Positions 46,356-55,215 of a stretch of 64,000 nucleotides of DNA are shown here, piece after piece. This stretch comes from Anaerolineae bacterium (GTDB lineage: Bacteria > Chloroflexota > Anaerolineae > Aggregatilineales > UBA2796): contig JAHBVK010000034.1 of NCBI GenBank assembly GCA_019637555.1, positions 1 through 64,000 on the forward strand. Reading direction: 5' to 3'. The number at the start of each line of letters is the position of its first letter. The first letter of the stretch is position 1. The notes below the pieces were generated by a model, which made no database searches, was not told the DNA's origin, and saw only the letters and a list, made by a program, of their open reading frames with translations. The position numbers and the translations under genes were made by a program.

Positions 46356-47918
46356 ATGACCGTAAAGCAAGTCAACATCCAAACTTCACCTGCCCGCTGG
46401 ATTGGCGCGATTCTTGTTCTCGCGCTGATCTTCCGCTTGATTGTACTGGCAAGTGGCGTGGTCACCTTTCACAGTGATGAAGCGGTTGTTGGTTTGATGG
46501 CGCGGCACATCAATCGGGGAGCAATACCCATCTTTTTCTACGGTCAGCCGTATATGGGATCACTGGATGCACTAATCGTAGCCATGTCGTTTCACCTCTT
46601 TGGTGAAACGGTGAACGCGATCCGCATCCCACAAATCGCACTTTATCTCGGCTTCCTCACCACTTCCATGCTGCTGGCTTATCGTTTAGCTGGACAGCGC
46701 ACCATGATGCTGAGTGGCTTGCTGCAGGCATTCGGCAGCGCGGTGCTGACGCTCTATACCACCATTTCACTTGGCGGCTACGGCGAATTACTGCTGCTCG
46801 GCAACATCGCGCTGCTGGTCGGTTGGGAGATCGGGCGCGGACGTGGTAACTACCAGCGTTGGGCACTGCTCGGTACAGTGATCGGTCTTGGTTGGTGGAC
46901 GCACGGCTTGATCCTTACCTACGCGCTTGCTGTTGGCGGGTGGCTGCTGTTCAAGCGCCAGCTTGCCCTTCGTGACTTGGTTATCGCCGCGATCTGCTTC
47001 TTTGTCTTCAGTTCCCCTTGGTGGCTTTATCAGTTCAGCAACGACTGGGCATCAATTCGCTTTCTGCTCAGTGGCTTTTCAGGCGATACCGTTACCGTCG
47101 TCAGCATCCCCGACAAACTGATCGGATTACTTCTCATCGGACTGCCGGGGATTGTCGGTGCGCGGTTGGCAGCAGCAAGCACCTTATGGACGCCCCTTGG
47201 TTGGCTCGTAGTTGTGCTCTGGATTGCGCTGCTGGTGCTTGCGTTGCGATTAACAAGCAAAGAGGACGGAAAAAAGTTTCTGTGGCTGATGGTCGCTGCC
47301 TTCACGCTCATTTTTGTGTTTTCCAGCTTTGGTGTCGATGCGACGGGGCGTTATCTGCTGCCGCTGTTCCTGCCGCTGACCCTCTTGCTCACGATGACAC
47401 TGCGCGGCAAGGTAGGGACAGTGGTAATCACTGCACTGCTGATCTTCCAGACAGTCGGCGTGATCATGGCGATCAGAACGCAGCCACCGGGCTTGACCCC
47501 GCAGTTTGATCCCGAAACCGATCTGCCTAACAGCGATGATGCGCGGTTAATTGACTTCCTGCAAACTCACAATTTGTATCGAGGCTATTCAACATACTGG
47601 ATCAGCTATAGGATCGCTTTCCTCAGCCGAGAAAGTATTGATCTCGTGCCTAACCTTCCCTACGACTCCAAGCTGAAGCGCGTTGGCACGGATCGCTACG
47701 CCGACTACCGATCCCATCTGCAACGCCTCTTGATGGCGGTAGGAGTTCCGTCAGACACGGCATTAGTAACTGCTAATAACCCGATGTTGGATCAGGCACT
47801 CACGTCGGCACTCGGTCAGTCGGGTCAATGGAAAGTGGAACAGATCGGTGTTTACCGCGTCTACTACGATCTACCGCCTGATTTCACGATACCAACGTTC
47901 AGTCCTGAAGGGCGCTAA
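46356..47918 (+). CDS. Integral membrane glycosyltransferase (GT39/ArnT-like)
   Basis: The 520-residue protein has about twelve hydrophobic helices and an N-terminal extracytoplasmic loop with the FHSDEAVVGLMARHI acidic motif, followed by PIFFYGQPYMGSLDALIVAMSFHLFG. This resembles PMT/ArnT-type lipid-linked sugar transferases. Donor and acceptor are unknown; surface glycans or glycoproteins such as the Thr-rich proteins in this window are possible targets. Its 3' end overlaps the convergent yjjX by 48 nt. Confidence 0.8.
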   Translation: MTVKQVNIQTSPARWIGAILVLALIFRLIVLASGVVTFHSDEAVVGLMARHINRGAIPIFFYGQPYMGSLDALIVAMSFHLFGETVNAIRIPQIALYLGFLTTSMLLAYRLAGQRTMMLSGLLQAFGSAVLTLYTTISLGGYGELLLLGNIALLVGWEIGRGRGNYQRWALLGTVIGLGWWTHGLILTYALAVGGWLLFKRQLALRDLVIAAICFFVFSSPWWLYQFSNDWASIRFLLSGFSGDTVTVVSIPDKLIGLLLIGLPGIVGARLAAASTLWTPLGWLVVVLWIALLVLALRLTSKEDGKKFLWLMVAAFTLIFVFSSFGVDATGRYLLPLFLPLTLLLTMTLRGKVGTVVITALLIFQTVGVIMAIRTQPPGLTPQFDPETDLPNSDDARLIDFLQTHNLYRGYSTYWISYRIAFLSRESIDLVPNLPYDSKLKRVGTDRYADYRSHLQRLLMAVGVPSDTALVTANNPMLDQALTSALGQSGQWKVEQIGVYRVYYDLPPDFTIPTFSPEGR

Positions 47919-48404
47919 CGCCATCTTGAGCAGATACTCGAATGAATCCTGCCGCGTGATCAAGCCATCGGTGAACGTGCCAATTGCACCTTCGCGGTGG
48001 CTCAAATCCTGCGTCTTGAACAACTGATCCATCGCCTCGCCAAGTTCCAATCCGCCGCGCACCAGATCGGCGACCGCGTTCGGCAGCAGCATGTTATTAC
48101 CACCACCCACACCGATCCTGTCATCCTTTGCCGCGATTGCCGCCCACGCGCAGACGAACATGCCCATATCTAACTCTACGATCCCGCCCTCGAAGCCAAT
48201 CCCGAATTCGGCATCTGTTGCTTGTTGCGCTGCCACCGCGCGATTGATCGCACCTGTGCGCGTTTCCAGATCGCCGCGCGGCTGTACTGCAACACCTGAG
48301 GCTACTTCAACGCTGCTGAACCGCGCATCGGGATATAAGGCGCTCATTACGCGCTCTGCCGCGCCTATCTTGATGGGATTCGTTGATCCGATGGCAATGT
48401 GCAT
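47871..48404 (-). CDS. yjjX: Inosine/xanthosine triphosphatase (YjjX type)
   Basis: The 177-residue protein belongs to the NTPase family that clears non-canonical nucleotides such as ITP and XTP. It shows IAIGSTNPIKIGAAERVM at the start, DAEFGIGFEGGIVE and GVGGGNNMLLPN. It is cytosolic. It ends inside the 3' end of the glycosyltransferase gene and is divergent from the GNAT gene. Confidence 0.9.
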   Translation of the reverse strand: MHIAIGSTNPIKIGAAERVMSALYPDARFSSVEVASGVAVQPRGDLETRTGAINRAVAAQQATDAEFGIGFEGGIVELDMGMFVCAWAAIAAKDDRIGVGGGNNMLLPNAVADLVRGGLELGEAMDQLFKTQDLSHREGAIGTFTDGLITRQDSFEYLLKMALAPFRTERWYREIRR

Positions 48405-48464
48405 GGACTCGTCCTAATGAGTTGAGTATGATTGGGAAATCTAGGAACAAAAGAGTCTACCTCG

Positions 48465-49002
48465 ATGCTTCAAATCCGCCTCGCCACGCTTGACGATGCC
48501 GCAGCAGTCGCCCGTATTCAAGTTGACAACTGGAACGAGCATTACACGGGTGTCTTTCCCGACGCCTACCTCGCGCAATTCAACTATGAGGAACGTACAC
48601 AAGATTGGCAAGATTGGTTTTCAGGGGGATCAGCGGCAGACCCTATTTGTAGCGGAGGAGGACGGCGAGGTCGTCGGCATCGCGCTCGGTGATCCTGAGC
48701 AGCATTTGTTGCCCGACTCCGATTACGAGGCGGAACTAGCAATACTGCATGTTCGCACCGCGCATCACAGTCGCGGCATCGGACGCCAATTGTTACAGGC
48801 GCTGGCACGGTATTATCTTGAGCGTGGCATCAAGTCAATGATCTTGATCACACTGGAGAAGAACACCCGCGCACGTCGATTCTACGAAAAGCACGGCGCT
48901 CAACTGTTGGCTACCAGAGACTGGGACCAGAACGCAGAATATGGCTCGAATGTTATGGATGTAGTCTACGGCTGGTTAGACATCAGTCTGTTGTGTGAGT
49001 GA
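48465..49002 (+). pseudogene. GNAT acetyltransferase with a single frameshift
   Basis: The first frame (48465 to about 48627) encodes LQIRLATLDDAAAVARIQVDNW, a GNAT start. The rest, including HVRTAHHSRGIGRQLLQALARYYLERGIKSM and YEKHGAQLLATRD, is in the next frame to the stop at 49002. The shift lies near a T4/G5 stretch around 48620-48633. Removing one base restores a 178-codon gene, so either the copy is broken or the base call is wrong. Confidence 0.75.
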
Positions 49003-49108
49003 TCTAATCAAACGGATAGTGCGCTGACTCAACCAATGAGTGTTGTGTCAGCACTAGTTGGCGTGGCAAGATCAACTGATTCTGCACGCGCTTGGGAGTT
49101 GGGGCTAC

Positions 49109-51091
49109 ATGCACATGTTTCGTGGTGGTGGTTGGGGTTCCTACATCTACTTTGATGAGAAAACGGACAAACCGAAGAATGTCAGTTGGGCGTTGATCAA
49201 GCGCGTGCTGACATACGCTAAACCGTACCGCTTCCGCATCATTGCGGTATTGGTGTTGATCGTCATTTCGCAGTTACTGGGCTTACTCAACCCATTCTTA
49301 TTCGGCTTACTCATTGATAGTGCTATCCTTCAAGGCAACGTCGATCTGCTTAATCGCATCGCATTGGTGATCGTCTGCTTGCCAATCCTCAATGGTGTGA
49401 TCGCCATCACGCAGCGATGGCTGAACAGCAGTATCGGTGAAGGGGTGATCTACGAACTGCGATCCAATCTCTATGAGCATCTGCAAAAGATGTCACTGCG
49501 ATTTTTCACCAATACGCGCACGGGCGAGTTAATGAGCCGCCTCAATGATGATGTGATCGGAGCGCAAAGTGCCATCAACAGCACACTGATCAGCATCTTC
49601 ACCACCATCACCTCGGTGATCTTCACACTTACGGTAATGCTGTTACTAGAATGGCGTCTGACACTGCTGGGTTTGCTGGTCTTGCCATTATTCGTGTTGC
49701 CTGCTCGCCGTGTCGGTAAGACGCTGCGCACGCTGGTACGTCAGCAGATGGAAGTCAACGCCAGCATGAATGCGATGATGAATGAAACGCTCAATGTTAG
49801 CGGTGCACTGCTGGTCAAGCTGTTCGGGCGCACGCACACCGAAGTACAGCGCTTTGAGAGTCGCGCACGCGAAGTTGCTGATAAAGGCGTCCGTCGCGCT
49901 GTGATCGGCAGCGGTTTGTTCGCCGTTCTTGGTTTGATCTCTGCAATGGGTATGGCGATCACCTACTGGGTTGGTGGTCAGCTAGTTATTGAAGGGGTTT
50001 TCAAAGTCGGTCTGATCGTCACTTTCGCTATGTATCTCGGTCAGATTTATGGACCGCTGCAAGCGCTGGCGAACATGCCAGTCGAATTTGCCACTTCAAT
50101 GGTCAGCTTTGAGCGCGTCTTTGAAGTACTGGATATGCCGCTGGACATCGACGAAAAACCCGATGCCATTGCGTTACAGGATTTGCGCGGCGAAGTCGTG
50201 TTCGATCAGGTGTCCTTCAATTACAGCGCGGGCGGCACAACCGGACTGCGCCACATTGATCGCGGCGATTACGAGGATTTACCCGCCTTCAGCCGTCTAA
50301 ACGGCAGTGACAATGGCAAAGCCAATGGTGGCGAACCTACTAGCGATCCACTGACGCTTCCAGAAGTGCAAACAGCGAATTCACAGGCGCGCGAAGTGGC
50401 TCTGCAAAACATCTCCTTTACCATCAAACCCGGACAGCTTGCTGCGTTAGTTGGTCCAAGCGGCGCAGGCAAAACTACGATCACCTATCTGCTGCCACGT
50501 CTTTACGATCCGAGCAGTGGGCGCATCTACATAGATGGTCATGACCTACGCGATGTGCAGCTTGACTCACTGGCGCATAACATCGGCATGGTCACGCAGG
50601 AGACGTATCTGTTTCACGACACTGTTCGCATGAATCTGCTTTACGCCAAGCCGGATGCCACTCAGGCAGAAATTGAAGCGGCGGCGCGGGCGGCGAATAT
50701 CCACGATTTCATCATGGGGTTGAAGGATGGCTACGACACCATCGTCGGCGAGCGTGGCTATCGCCTCAGCGGCGGCGAGAAGCAGCGTATCGCCATCGCC
50801 CGCGTGATCCTCAAAGACCCGCGCATCCTTGTGCTAGATGAAGCTACTTCACATCTCGATTCGCAGTCGGAAGCCTTGATTCAAGCAGCCTTGGAGCGCG
50901 TGATGAGTGGGCGCACCAGTCTGGTAATCGCGCACCGACTCAGCACCATTCTCAAGGCGAACATTATCTTGGTGCTGGATCGTGGTCAGATCGTGGAACA
51001 GGGAACGCACAGTGAACTGCTGGCACATGGCGGGCTGTACGCCACGCTCTACGAGACGCAGTTCAACCGCGAACGCGAAATTGCTATCTGA
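49109..51091 (+). CDS. ABC exporter, fused permease-ATPase
   Basis: The 660-residue half-transporter has six helices (about 35-310) and a C-terminal ATPase with Walker A GPSGAGKTT, signature LSGGEKQRIAIAR and Walker B ILVLDEATSHLD. A ~60-residue Ser/Asn-rich insertion (about residues 385-445, containing LNGSDNGKANGGEP) interrupts the start of the nucleotide domain between two beta strands. The N-terminus MHMFRGGGWGSY fits an ATG at 49109; an upstream TTG at 49058 is less likely. It probably works as a homodimer exporting a drug, lipid or peptide. Confidence 0.9.
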   Translation: MHMFRGGGWGSYIYFDEKTDKPKNVSWALIKRVLTYAKPYRFRIIAVLVLIVISQLLGLLNPFLFGLLIDSAILQGNVDLLNRIALVIVCLPILNGVIAITQRWLNSSIGEGVIYELRSNLYEHLQKMSLRFFTNTRTGELMSRLNDDVIGAQSAINSTLISIFTTITSVIFTLTVMLLLEWRLTLLGLLVLPLFVLPARRVGKTLRTLVRQQMEVNASMNAMMNETLNVSGALLVKLFGRTHTEVQRFESRAREVADKGVRRAVIGSGLFAVLGLISAMGMAITYWVGGQLVIEGVFKVGLIVTFAMYLGQIYGPLQALANMPVEFATSMVSFERVFEVLDMPLDIDEKPDAIALQDLRGEVVFDQVSFNYSAGGTTGLRHIDRGDYEDLPAFSRLNGSDNGKANGGEPTSDPLTLPEVQTANSQAREVALQNISFTIKPGQLAALVGPSGAGKTTITYLLPRLYDPSSGRIYIDGHDLRDVQLDSLAHNIGMVTQETYLFHDTVRMNLLYAKPDATQAEIEAAARAANIHDFIMGLKDGYDTIVGERGYRLSGGEKQRIAIARVILKDPRILVLDEATSHLDSQSEALIQAALERVMSGRTSLVIAHRLSTILKANIILVLDRGQIVEQGTHSELLAHGGLYATLYETQFNREREIAI

Positions 51092-51101
51092 TCGGAAACA
51101 A

Positions 51102-51142
51102 GCTAGCGGAGGGAGCCAAGCGTTAGGAACTTCCTCCGCAGC
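51102..51142. terminator. Hairpin between the ABC exporter and the kinase gene
   Basis: GCTAGCGGAGG pairs with CCTCCGCAGC (51133-51142) across a 20-nt loop. It lies 11 nt after the ABC stop and 5 nt before the convergent histidine kinase stop, so it can end both transcripts. Confidence 0.6.
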
Positions 51143-51146
51143 TTCC

Positions 51147-52571
51147 TTAGTGGGGCAAAAATACTGTCACCGTCGTTCCTTGATCGATCCCCGCGCTGTC
51201 GATGGAGATGCGCCCCTTATAAGCATCTACAATCGACTTGACCAGCGCTAAACCCAAGCCAGTACCGGGCGTCTCACGGGAACGGGATTTGTCCACACGG
51301 TAGAAGCGTTCAAATACATGCTCTAGATCAGCTTTACTAATGCCCCGCCCGGTATCCCGAATCACACTACTTACGCCGCTGTCAGTTGCCTCGATCTTCC
51401 ACTCAATTTGCCGCCCGGCAGATGAATACTTCATCGCGTTATCCAGCAAGTTGCGGAACAATACCATGATGTGATTCAGACTGCCTTTGATCAAAACAGG
51501 TGTAGGCGGTAATTCTAAGGATAGCTTGATCTTTTTTTCGTCTGCTTGCCGGGCGAACTGATGCTGCAAACTCAGCGCCAAACGCGAGAGATCGACCTGT
51601 TCCTGACCTAGCTCCGCACGCCCGGCGTCAAAACGCGAAAGCAGCGTCAAATCTTGTACCAGATTGCCTAAGCGCGTAACTTCGTCATCGATCTCTTCGA
51701 TATACTGACGGCTCACCTGCTGATCCAGCGTGTTGTCATAACGCAGTGCCTCTGTGCGCAGCCGTATGGTGGTCAGTGGCGTTCGCAGCTCGTGCGAGGT
51801 GTTGCTGGCGAAGGCTCGTTGTTCTTCCAACATGCTCTCTACCTGATGCGCCATCTCGTTGAAAGCGTTCGCAACTTCTCCAATTTCATCCTTGCCATCG
51901 TAAGTCACGCGATGCGCGAAATTCCCCTGCGACAGACGGTTTGCTGATTCGCGTAATTTGTACAACGGCTGGATGATCGAACGCGCTAACCAGAACGCCG
52001 CCATGATTGCCGCTAACGCGATCAAGGCAAAGATCGCACCGAGTCCGAGCCAGCGTTGAGCAATGTTTTCTAGCAGATTGCGCGTCGGCACTTTCAACTG
52101 GAGTAAACCCAGTATCTCTCCTTTATCAATAACAGGCGCGGCAGTATAGAAATAGGTATTGCCATCACTGCCTGTCCGTTCCACCGCCACTACCTGTCCA
52201 CGCAGCGCCGTTTCCAGCTCTACCGAATCACGAAACGACTCACGTGGATAGCCCTGAGAACTACCATTATCGTGATCGCCAAGTAAGTAGAAAGTCAGCT
52301 TACCGTTGACTTGATTCTCATATTCAGCGAAGGTGCTTGCCAGCGCCGTATCATCGATCTTCTGACCCTCCATGCCGTGCATGACTGGTGCCACACCCTG
52401 AGCGATCAAGGTAATTGTATTCTGCAACTGCTGGGCATAATCCGCACGGGCAGCGCCCGCGATCTGGCCGCCAGCGATCACTGTGATCGCCGCAAAGCCG
52501 ATCAGGATAATCCCGGCATACAGCACTAGAAGACGGGTTCGGATGCTAAAGGCTTTGAGAAACTTTCTCAT
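51147..52571 (-). CDS. Membrane sensor histidine kinase (OmpR partner)
   Basis: The 474-residue protein has two membrane helices (about 14-35 and 170-195), an extracytoplasmic sensor region, HAMP (QPLYKLRESANRLSQGNFAHRV), HisKA with ASNTSHELRTPLTTIRLRTEAL and HATPase motifs NAMKYSSAGR, DTGRGIS and TPGTGLGLALVKSI. Its start overlaps the response regulator stop (ATGA at 52568), so the pair is coupled. The system is divergent from the DUF4405/FMN redox module. Confidence 0.94.
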   Translation of the reverse strand: MRKFLKAFSIRTRLLVLYAGIILIGFAAITVIAGGQIAGAARADYAQQLQNTITLIAQGVAPVMHGMEGQKIDDTALASTFAEYENQVNGKLTFYLLGDHDNGSSQGYPRESFRDSVELETALRGQVVAVERTGSDGNTYFYTAAPVIDKGEILGLLQLKVPTRNLLENIAQRWLGLGAIFALIALAAIMAAFWLARSIIQPLYKLRESANRLSQGNFAHRVTYDGKDEIGEVANAFNEMAHQVESMLEEQRAFASNTSHELRTPLTTIRLRTEALRYDNTLDQQVSRQYIEEIDDEVTRLGNLVQDLTLLSRFDAGRAELGQEQVDLSRLALSLQHQFARQADEKKIKLSLELPPTPVLIKGSLNHIMVLFRNLLDNAMKYSSAGRQIEWKIEATDSGVSSVIRDTGRGISKADLEHVFERFYRVDKSRSRETPGTGLGLALVKSIVDAYKGRISIDSAGIDQGTTVTVFLPH

Positions 52572-53287
52572 GTCCCATCACCATCTGTGTCTTTATCTTT
52601 CGCCACAAAACGGTAACCAACGCTGCGCACGGTCTGGATGTAGCGAGGGTTACTAGGATCATCTTCCAGCTTCTCACGCAGCCAGCGAATGTGAACATCC
52701 AGTGTCCGCATATCCCCCAGCCAATCTGTGCCCCATACTTTGTCGAAAATCTCCGCTCTGGTAACGATCTCACCTGCATGCGTGACTAGCAAGCTAAGGA
52801 GTTCAAATTCTTTGAAGCGAAGTTGTAGTTCCTGCTGTCCCTTCAAGACTGATCGGCGATCCAGATCGATTTTGATGTCATCGAAGGTGATTAGTGTGCT
52901 CTGCTGAGAACTGCGCGCTGCATCGAACTCTACACGTCGCAGCAGCGCCTTAACCCGCGCGATCAGTTCGCGGGTGCTGAAGGGCTTGGTCAGGTAATCA
53001 TCTGCACCAAGTTCCAAACCGAGGATGCGATCTACTTCCTCCCCTAGGGCAGTCAGCATCAAGATGGGCACATAACTTTTCTGGCGAATCGCCTTACACA
53101 CTTCCCACCCATCCATCTCCGGCAGCAAGATGTCCAAGATCACCAGATCACAGGGTTGGGAAAGTACAGTCTTCAACCCCACTGCGCCAGTTGCCGCTGA
53201 AGACACTGTATACCCTAACCCTCGCAGCGACCGCGCCACTGGTTCGGAGATCAAGCTGTCATCTTCGATCAGGACGATAGTAGACAC
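52568..53287 (-). CDS. OmpR-family response regulator
   Basis: The 239-residue regulator has the phosphorylation site D52 in LVILDILLPEMDG, the switch Thr in MLTALGEEVD and the Lys in YLTKPFSTRELIARVKALLRR. A winged-helix DNA-binding domain (about 140-230) ends with RTLDVHIRWLREKLEDDPSNPRYIQTVRSVGYRF. The divergent intergenic region carries 7-bp repeats spaced 11 bp, a pattern bound by this family. Confidence 0.95.
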   Translation of the reverse strand: MSTIVLIEDDSLISEPVARSLRGLGYTVSSAATGAVGLKTVLSQPCDLVILDILLPEMDGWEVCKAIRQKSYVPILMLTALGEEVDRILGLELGADDYLTKPFSTRELIARVKALLRRVEFDAARSSQQSTLITFDDIKIDLDRRSVLKGQQELQLRFKEFELLSLLVTHAGEIVTRAEIFDKVWGTDWLGDMRTLDVHIRWLREKLEDDPSNPRYIQTVRSVGYRFVAKDKDTDGDGT

Positions 53288-53331
53288 AACTGCCTCTTCT
53301 CATGAATAACTTACCTTTTCAGTATCGTCTC

Positions 53332-53381
53332 ATTTATGCCTTCAGATCAACCCATTTAAGATGGATTTAAGGATATTTGAG
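53332..53381. promoter_or_regulatory. Direct ATTTAAG repeats, candidate OmpR-type operator
   Basis: ATTTATG (53332), ATTTAAG (53354), ATTTAAG (53365) and ATTTGAG (53375) lie between the regulator gene and the redox module. The first three starts are 22 and 11 bp apart, matching the 11-bp step of PhoB/OmpR boxes; the last is off by one. The site is well placed for autoregulation and control of the module. Confidence 0.5.
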
Positions 53382-53454
53382 ACGCTAATAACCATAGCGG
53401 CTACCCTTTCTATTAAAGTGTCAAATGTCAAGCGGAAGGAGCTAGGTAGTTTGT

Positions 53455-54021
53455 ATGGTTAGCAAAGTAACACAGGTCGAACAAAGCAAACCTAGGATCA
53501 ACATCAATCGAGTCAACCTCTATCTCGATATTGCACTGGTTATTGCCTTTGCGGTGGAGATGGAAGAGCACTTCACCGGACTGCACAATCACGAGCTGTT
53601 AGGTCTGGCATTTGGCACGGCACTGCTTATTCACATCGTTCTGCACTGGTCCTGGATCGTAAGCGTGACGAAATCGTTCTTCGCGCATCTATTCCATGAA
53701 TCGCGTTTGAACTACGTCCTCAATCTGGCACTGCTGATTGATATGGGTGTGGTTGTGATCACAGGCATCATCATCTCGCGCACTTTAGGCTTGAATTTGG
53801 GCGGCTCCGATAACGGGGTGATCCAGCCACTACACCTCTTAGCCAGTCACCTCAGCCTCATCCTGATCGGCTTGCATGTGGCGCTGCACTGGAAGTGGAT
53901 TGTCACGCATGTCCAGAAGTATCTGCTGCGGCTGCCTCAACTGCTACGTCGCGGCGTGACACCAGTACCATCTGAGGCGGCGATCCAGTTCTCGTCCTCA
54001 TCTACGGACACTAATGCTTAA
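53455..54021 (+). CDS. DUF4405-type membrane protein (heme-like His residues)
   Basis: The 188-residue protein has four membrane helices. Paired His residues sit in HNHELLGLAFGTALLIHIVLHWSW and in PLHLLASHLSLILIGLHVALHWKW, as in DUF4405 proteins, which look like cytochrome-b-type heme sites. It probably passes electrons across the membrane to the FMN protein two genes downstream. It is the first gene of a four-gene set ending with apbE. Confidence 0.82.
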   Translation: MVSKVTQVEQSKPRININRVNLYLDIALVIAFAVEMEEHFTGLHNHELLGLAFGTALLIHIVLHWSWIVSVTKSFFAHLFHESRLNYVLNLALLIDMGVVVITGIIISRTLGLNLGGSDNGVIQPLHLLASHLSLILIGLHVALHWKWIVTHVQKYLLRLPQLLRRGVTPVPSEAAIQFSSSSTDTNA

Positions 54022-54055
54022 CCATCGCCGCCCCGCAGCTAGAAAGGAAGTTTTT

Positions 54056-54607
54056 ATGTCTATAGCGAAACGCCAACGTGGAGGCAAGCGCAGCAATCCA
54101 CTACGCAGCTTCATCGCCATCACTATTTTCATCCTATTCGTTTCCGTCACGGGTTATGCGTTGGCAGCCAGCGAGCACGCGGATAATCCCATTGATCAGA
54201 TCGCCTACCTCAGCAACTGGATCAACGATGGCGAACAGTTGCAACTGGGCATGTCGCAAGACAGTGCAGGTACGCCACCACGAGCATTCAAAGTTGTAGG
54301 CAGCGTAGGTGCGGCGGATACGCAGCTCGCACAGGCAGATGAATCCGATACGGACATCGAAACTGACTACGATGATGGAGCGGTTGAAAACACAACCAGC
54401 GCTGACACTACCACCACCTTCACAGGATTCCGTGCTGATGGCGGTGATGATGCGCAGCCACTGGCATGGGATCAAATTGGCGACGTGCTCTATGACTGGT
54501 GGTTCATCTGTGCGGTGACGGCTGGCTTCATCGTCGTCCAATCCATCTATAAGTTCTCTTCGAAGCACCTCAAGAATCGGCTGTCCGCAGCGGCAGCAAC
54601 CAAGTAA
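54056..54607 (+). CDS. Membrane protein of the redox module, unknown
   Basis: The 183-residue protein has one N-terminal helix (about 15-38, IAITIFILFVSVTGYALAA), a long acidic Ser/Asp-rich outside loop and a second helix near the end (WWFICAVTAGFIVVQSIY). It has no family I recognise. The gene lies between the DUF4405-like and FMN-binding genes with GGAAG before the ATG at 54056, so it is likely a structural partner. An earlier TTG at 54014 is less likely. Confidence 0.65.
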   Translation: MSIAKRQRGGKRSNPLRSFIAITIFILFVSVTGYALAASEHADNPIDQIAYLSNWINDGEQLQLGMSQDSAGTPPRAFKVVGSVGAADTQLAQADESDTDIETDYDDGAVENTTSADTTTTFTGFRADGGDDAQPLAWDQIGDVLYDWWFICAVTAGFIVVQSIYKFSSKHLKNRLSAAAATK

Positions 54608-54648
54608 CAGCTCAAGTAGCAACTAGCGGCAAACAGGAGTATCGAATC

Positions 54649-55215
54649 ATGTCCACCAACAATCACTATCCACCGCGCCCGAACACGCTTTCCAGGCGGG
54701 CACGATACATCGGAATGACAGCAGTCGCAGCCGCCGCCATCGCCGGGATCGCCATCTCTCAGAATGCGCTGGGCAATGCCAATGTAGTTACTGCCGCAGC
54801 GCTCACGCCAACCAAGCGCGGCGCGATCACCGCTGCAACCGCAACACCATCAGGTTTGTACGTCGATGGCAAGTATGACGGTGATGTTGTCCGTGCTAGC
54901 CGCTGGGGCAACCTACAAGTGAGAGCAGTGATCGAAAATGGCAAGCTGGTCGATGTCGAAATCATCGACTATCCGCACAGCCGATCTACCTCCCAGCGCA
55001 TCAATTCGCAGGCGATCCCGTGGCTGATCGAGGAAGCGGTGCAGGCACAGGATGCCAACATCGACATCATTACTGGCGCAACACCTACTAGCGAAGCCTT
55101 CATTATGTCGCTCGAAGCGGCGCTGAACGATGCCAGCGTTAGCAGCGCGAATGCTAATACCAATAACAGCAGCAGCACGAATAGCAGCGGTAGTGTAGGC
55201 GCTCCTAGTCTATGA
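54649..55215 (+). CDS. FMN-binding domain protein, covalent flavinylation site
   Basis: The 188-residue protein has an N-terminal membrane anchor (about 20-45), then an FMN-binding domain (about 68-160) with GKYDGDVV and the flavinylation motif DIITGATPTS. The likely FMN-bearing Thr is T147. A Ser/Asn-rich tail follows. ApbE, encoded next, attaches FMN to this motif, so the protein probably carries electrons outside the membrane. Confidence 0.88.
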   Translation: MSTNNHYPPRPNTLSRRARYIGMTAVAAAAIAGIAISQNALGNANVVTAAALTPTKRGAITAATATPSGLYVDGKYDGDVVRASRWGNLQVRAVIENGKLVDVEIIDYPHSRSTSQRINSQAIPWLIEEAVQAQDANIDIITGATPTSEAFIMSLEAALNDASVSSANANTNNSSSTNSSGSVGAPSL

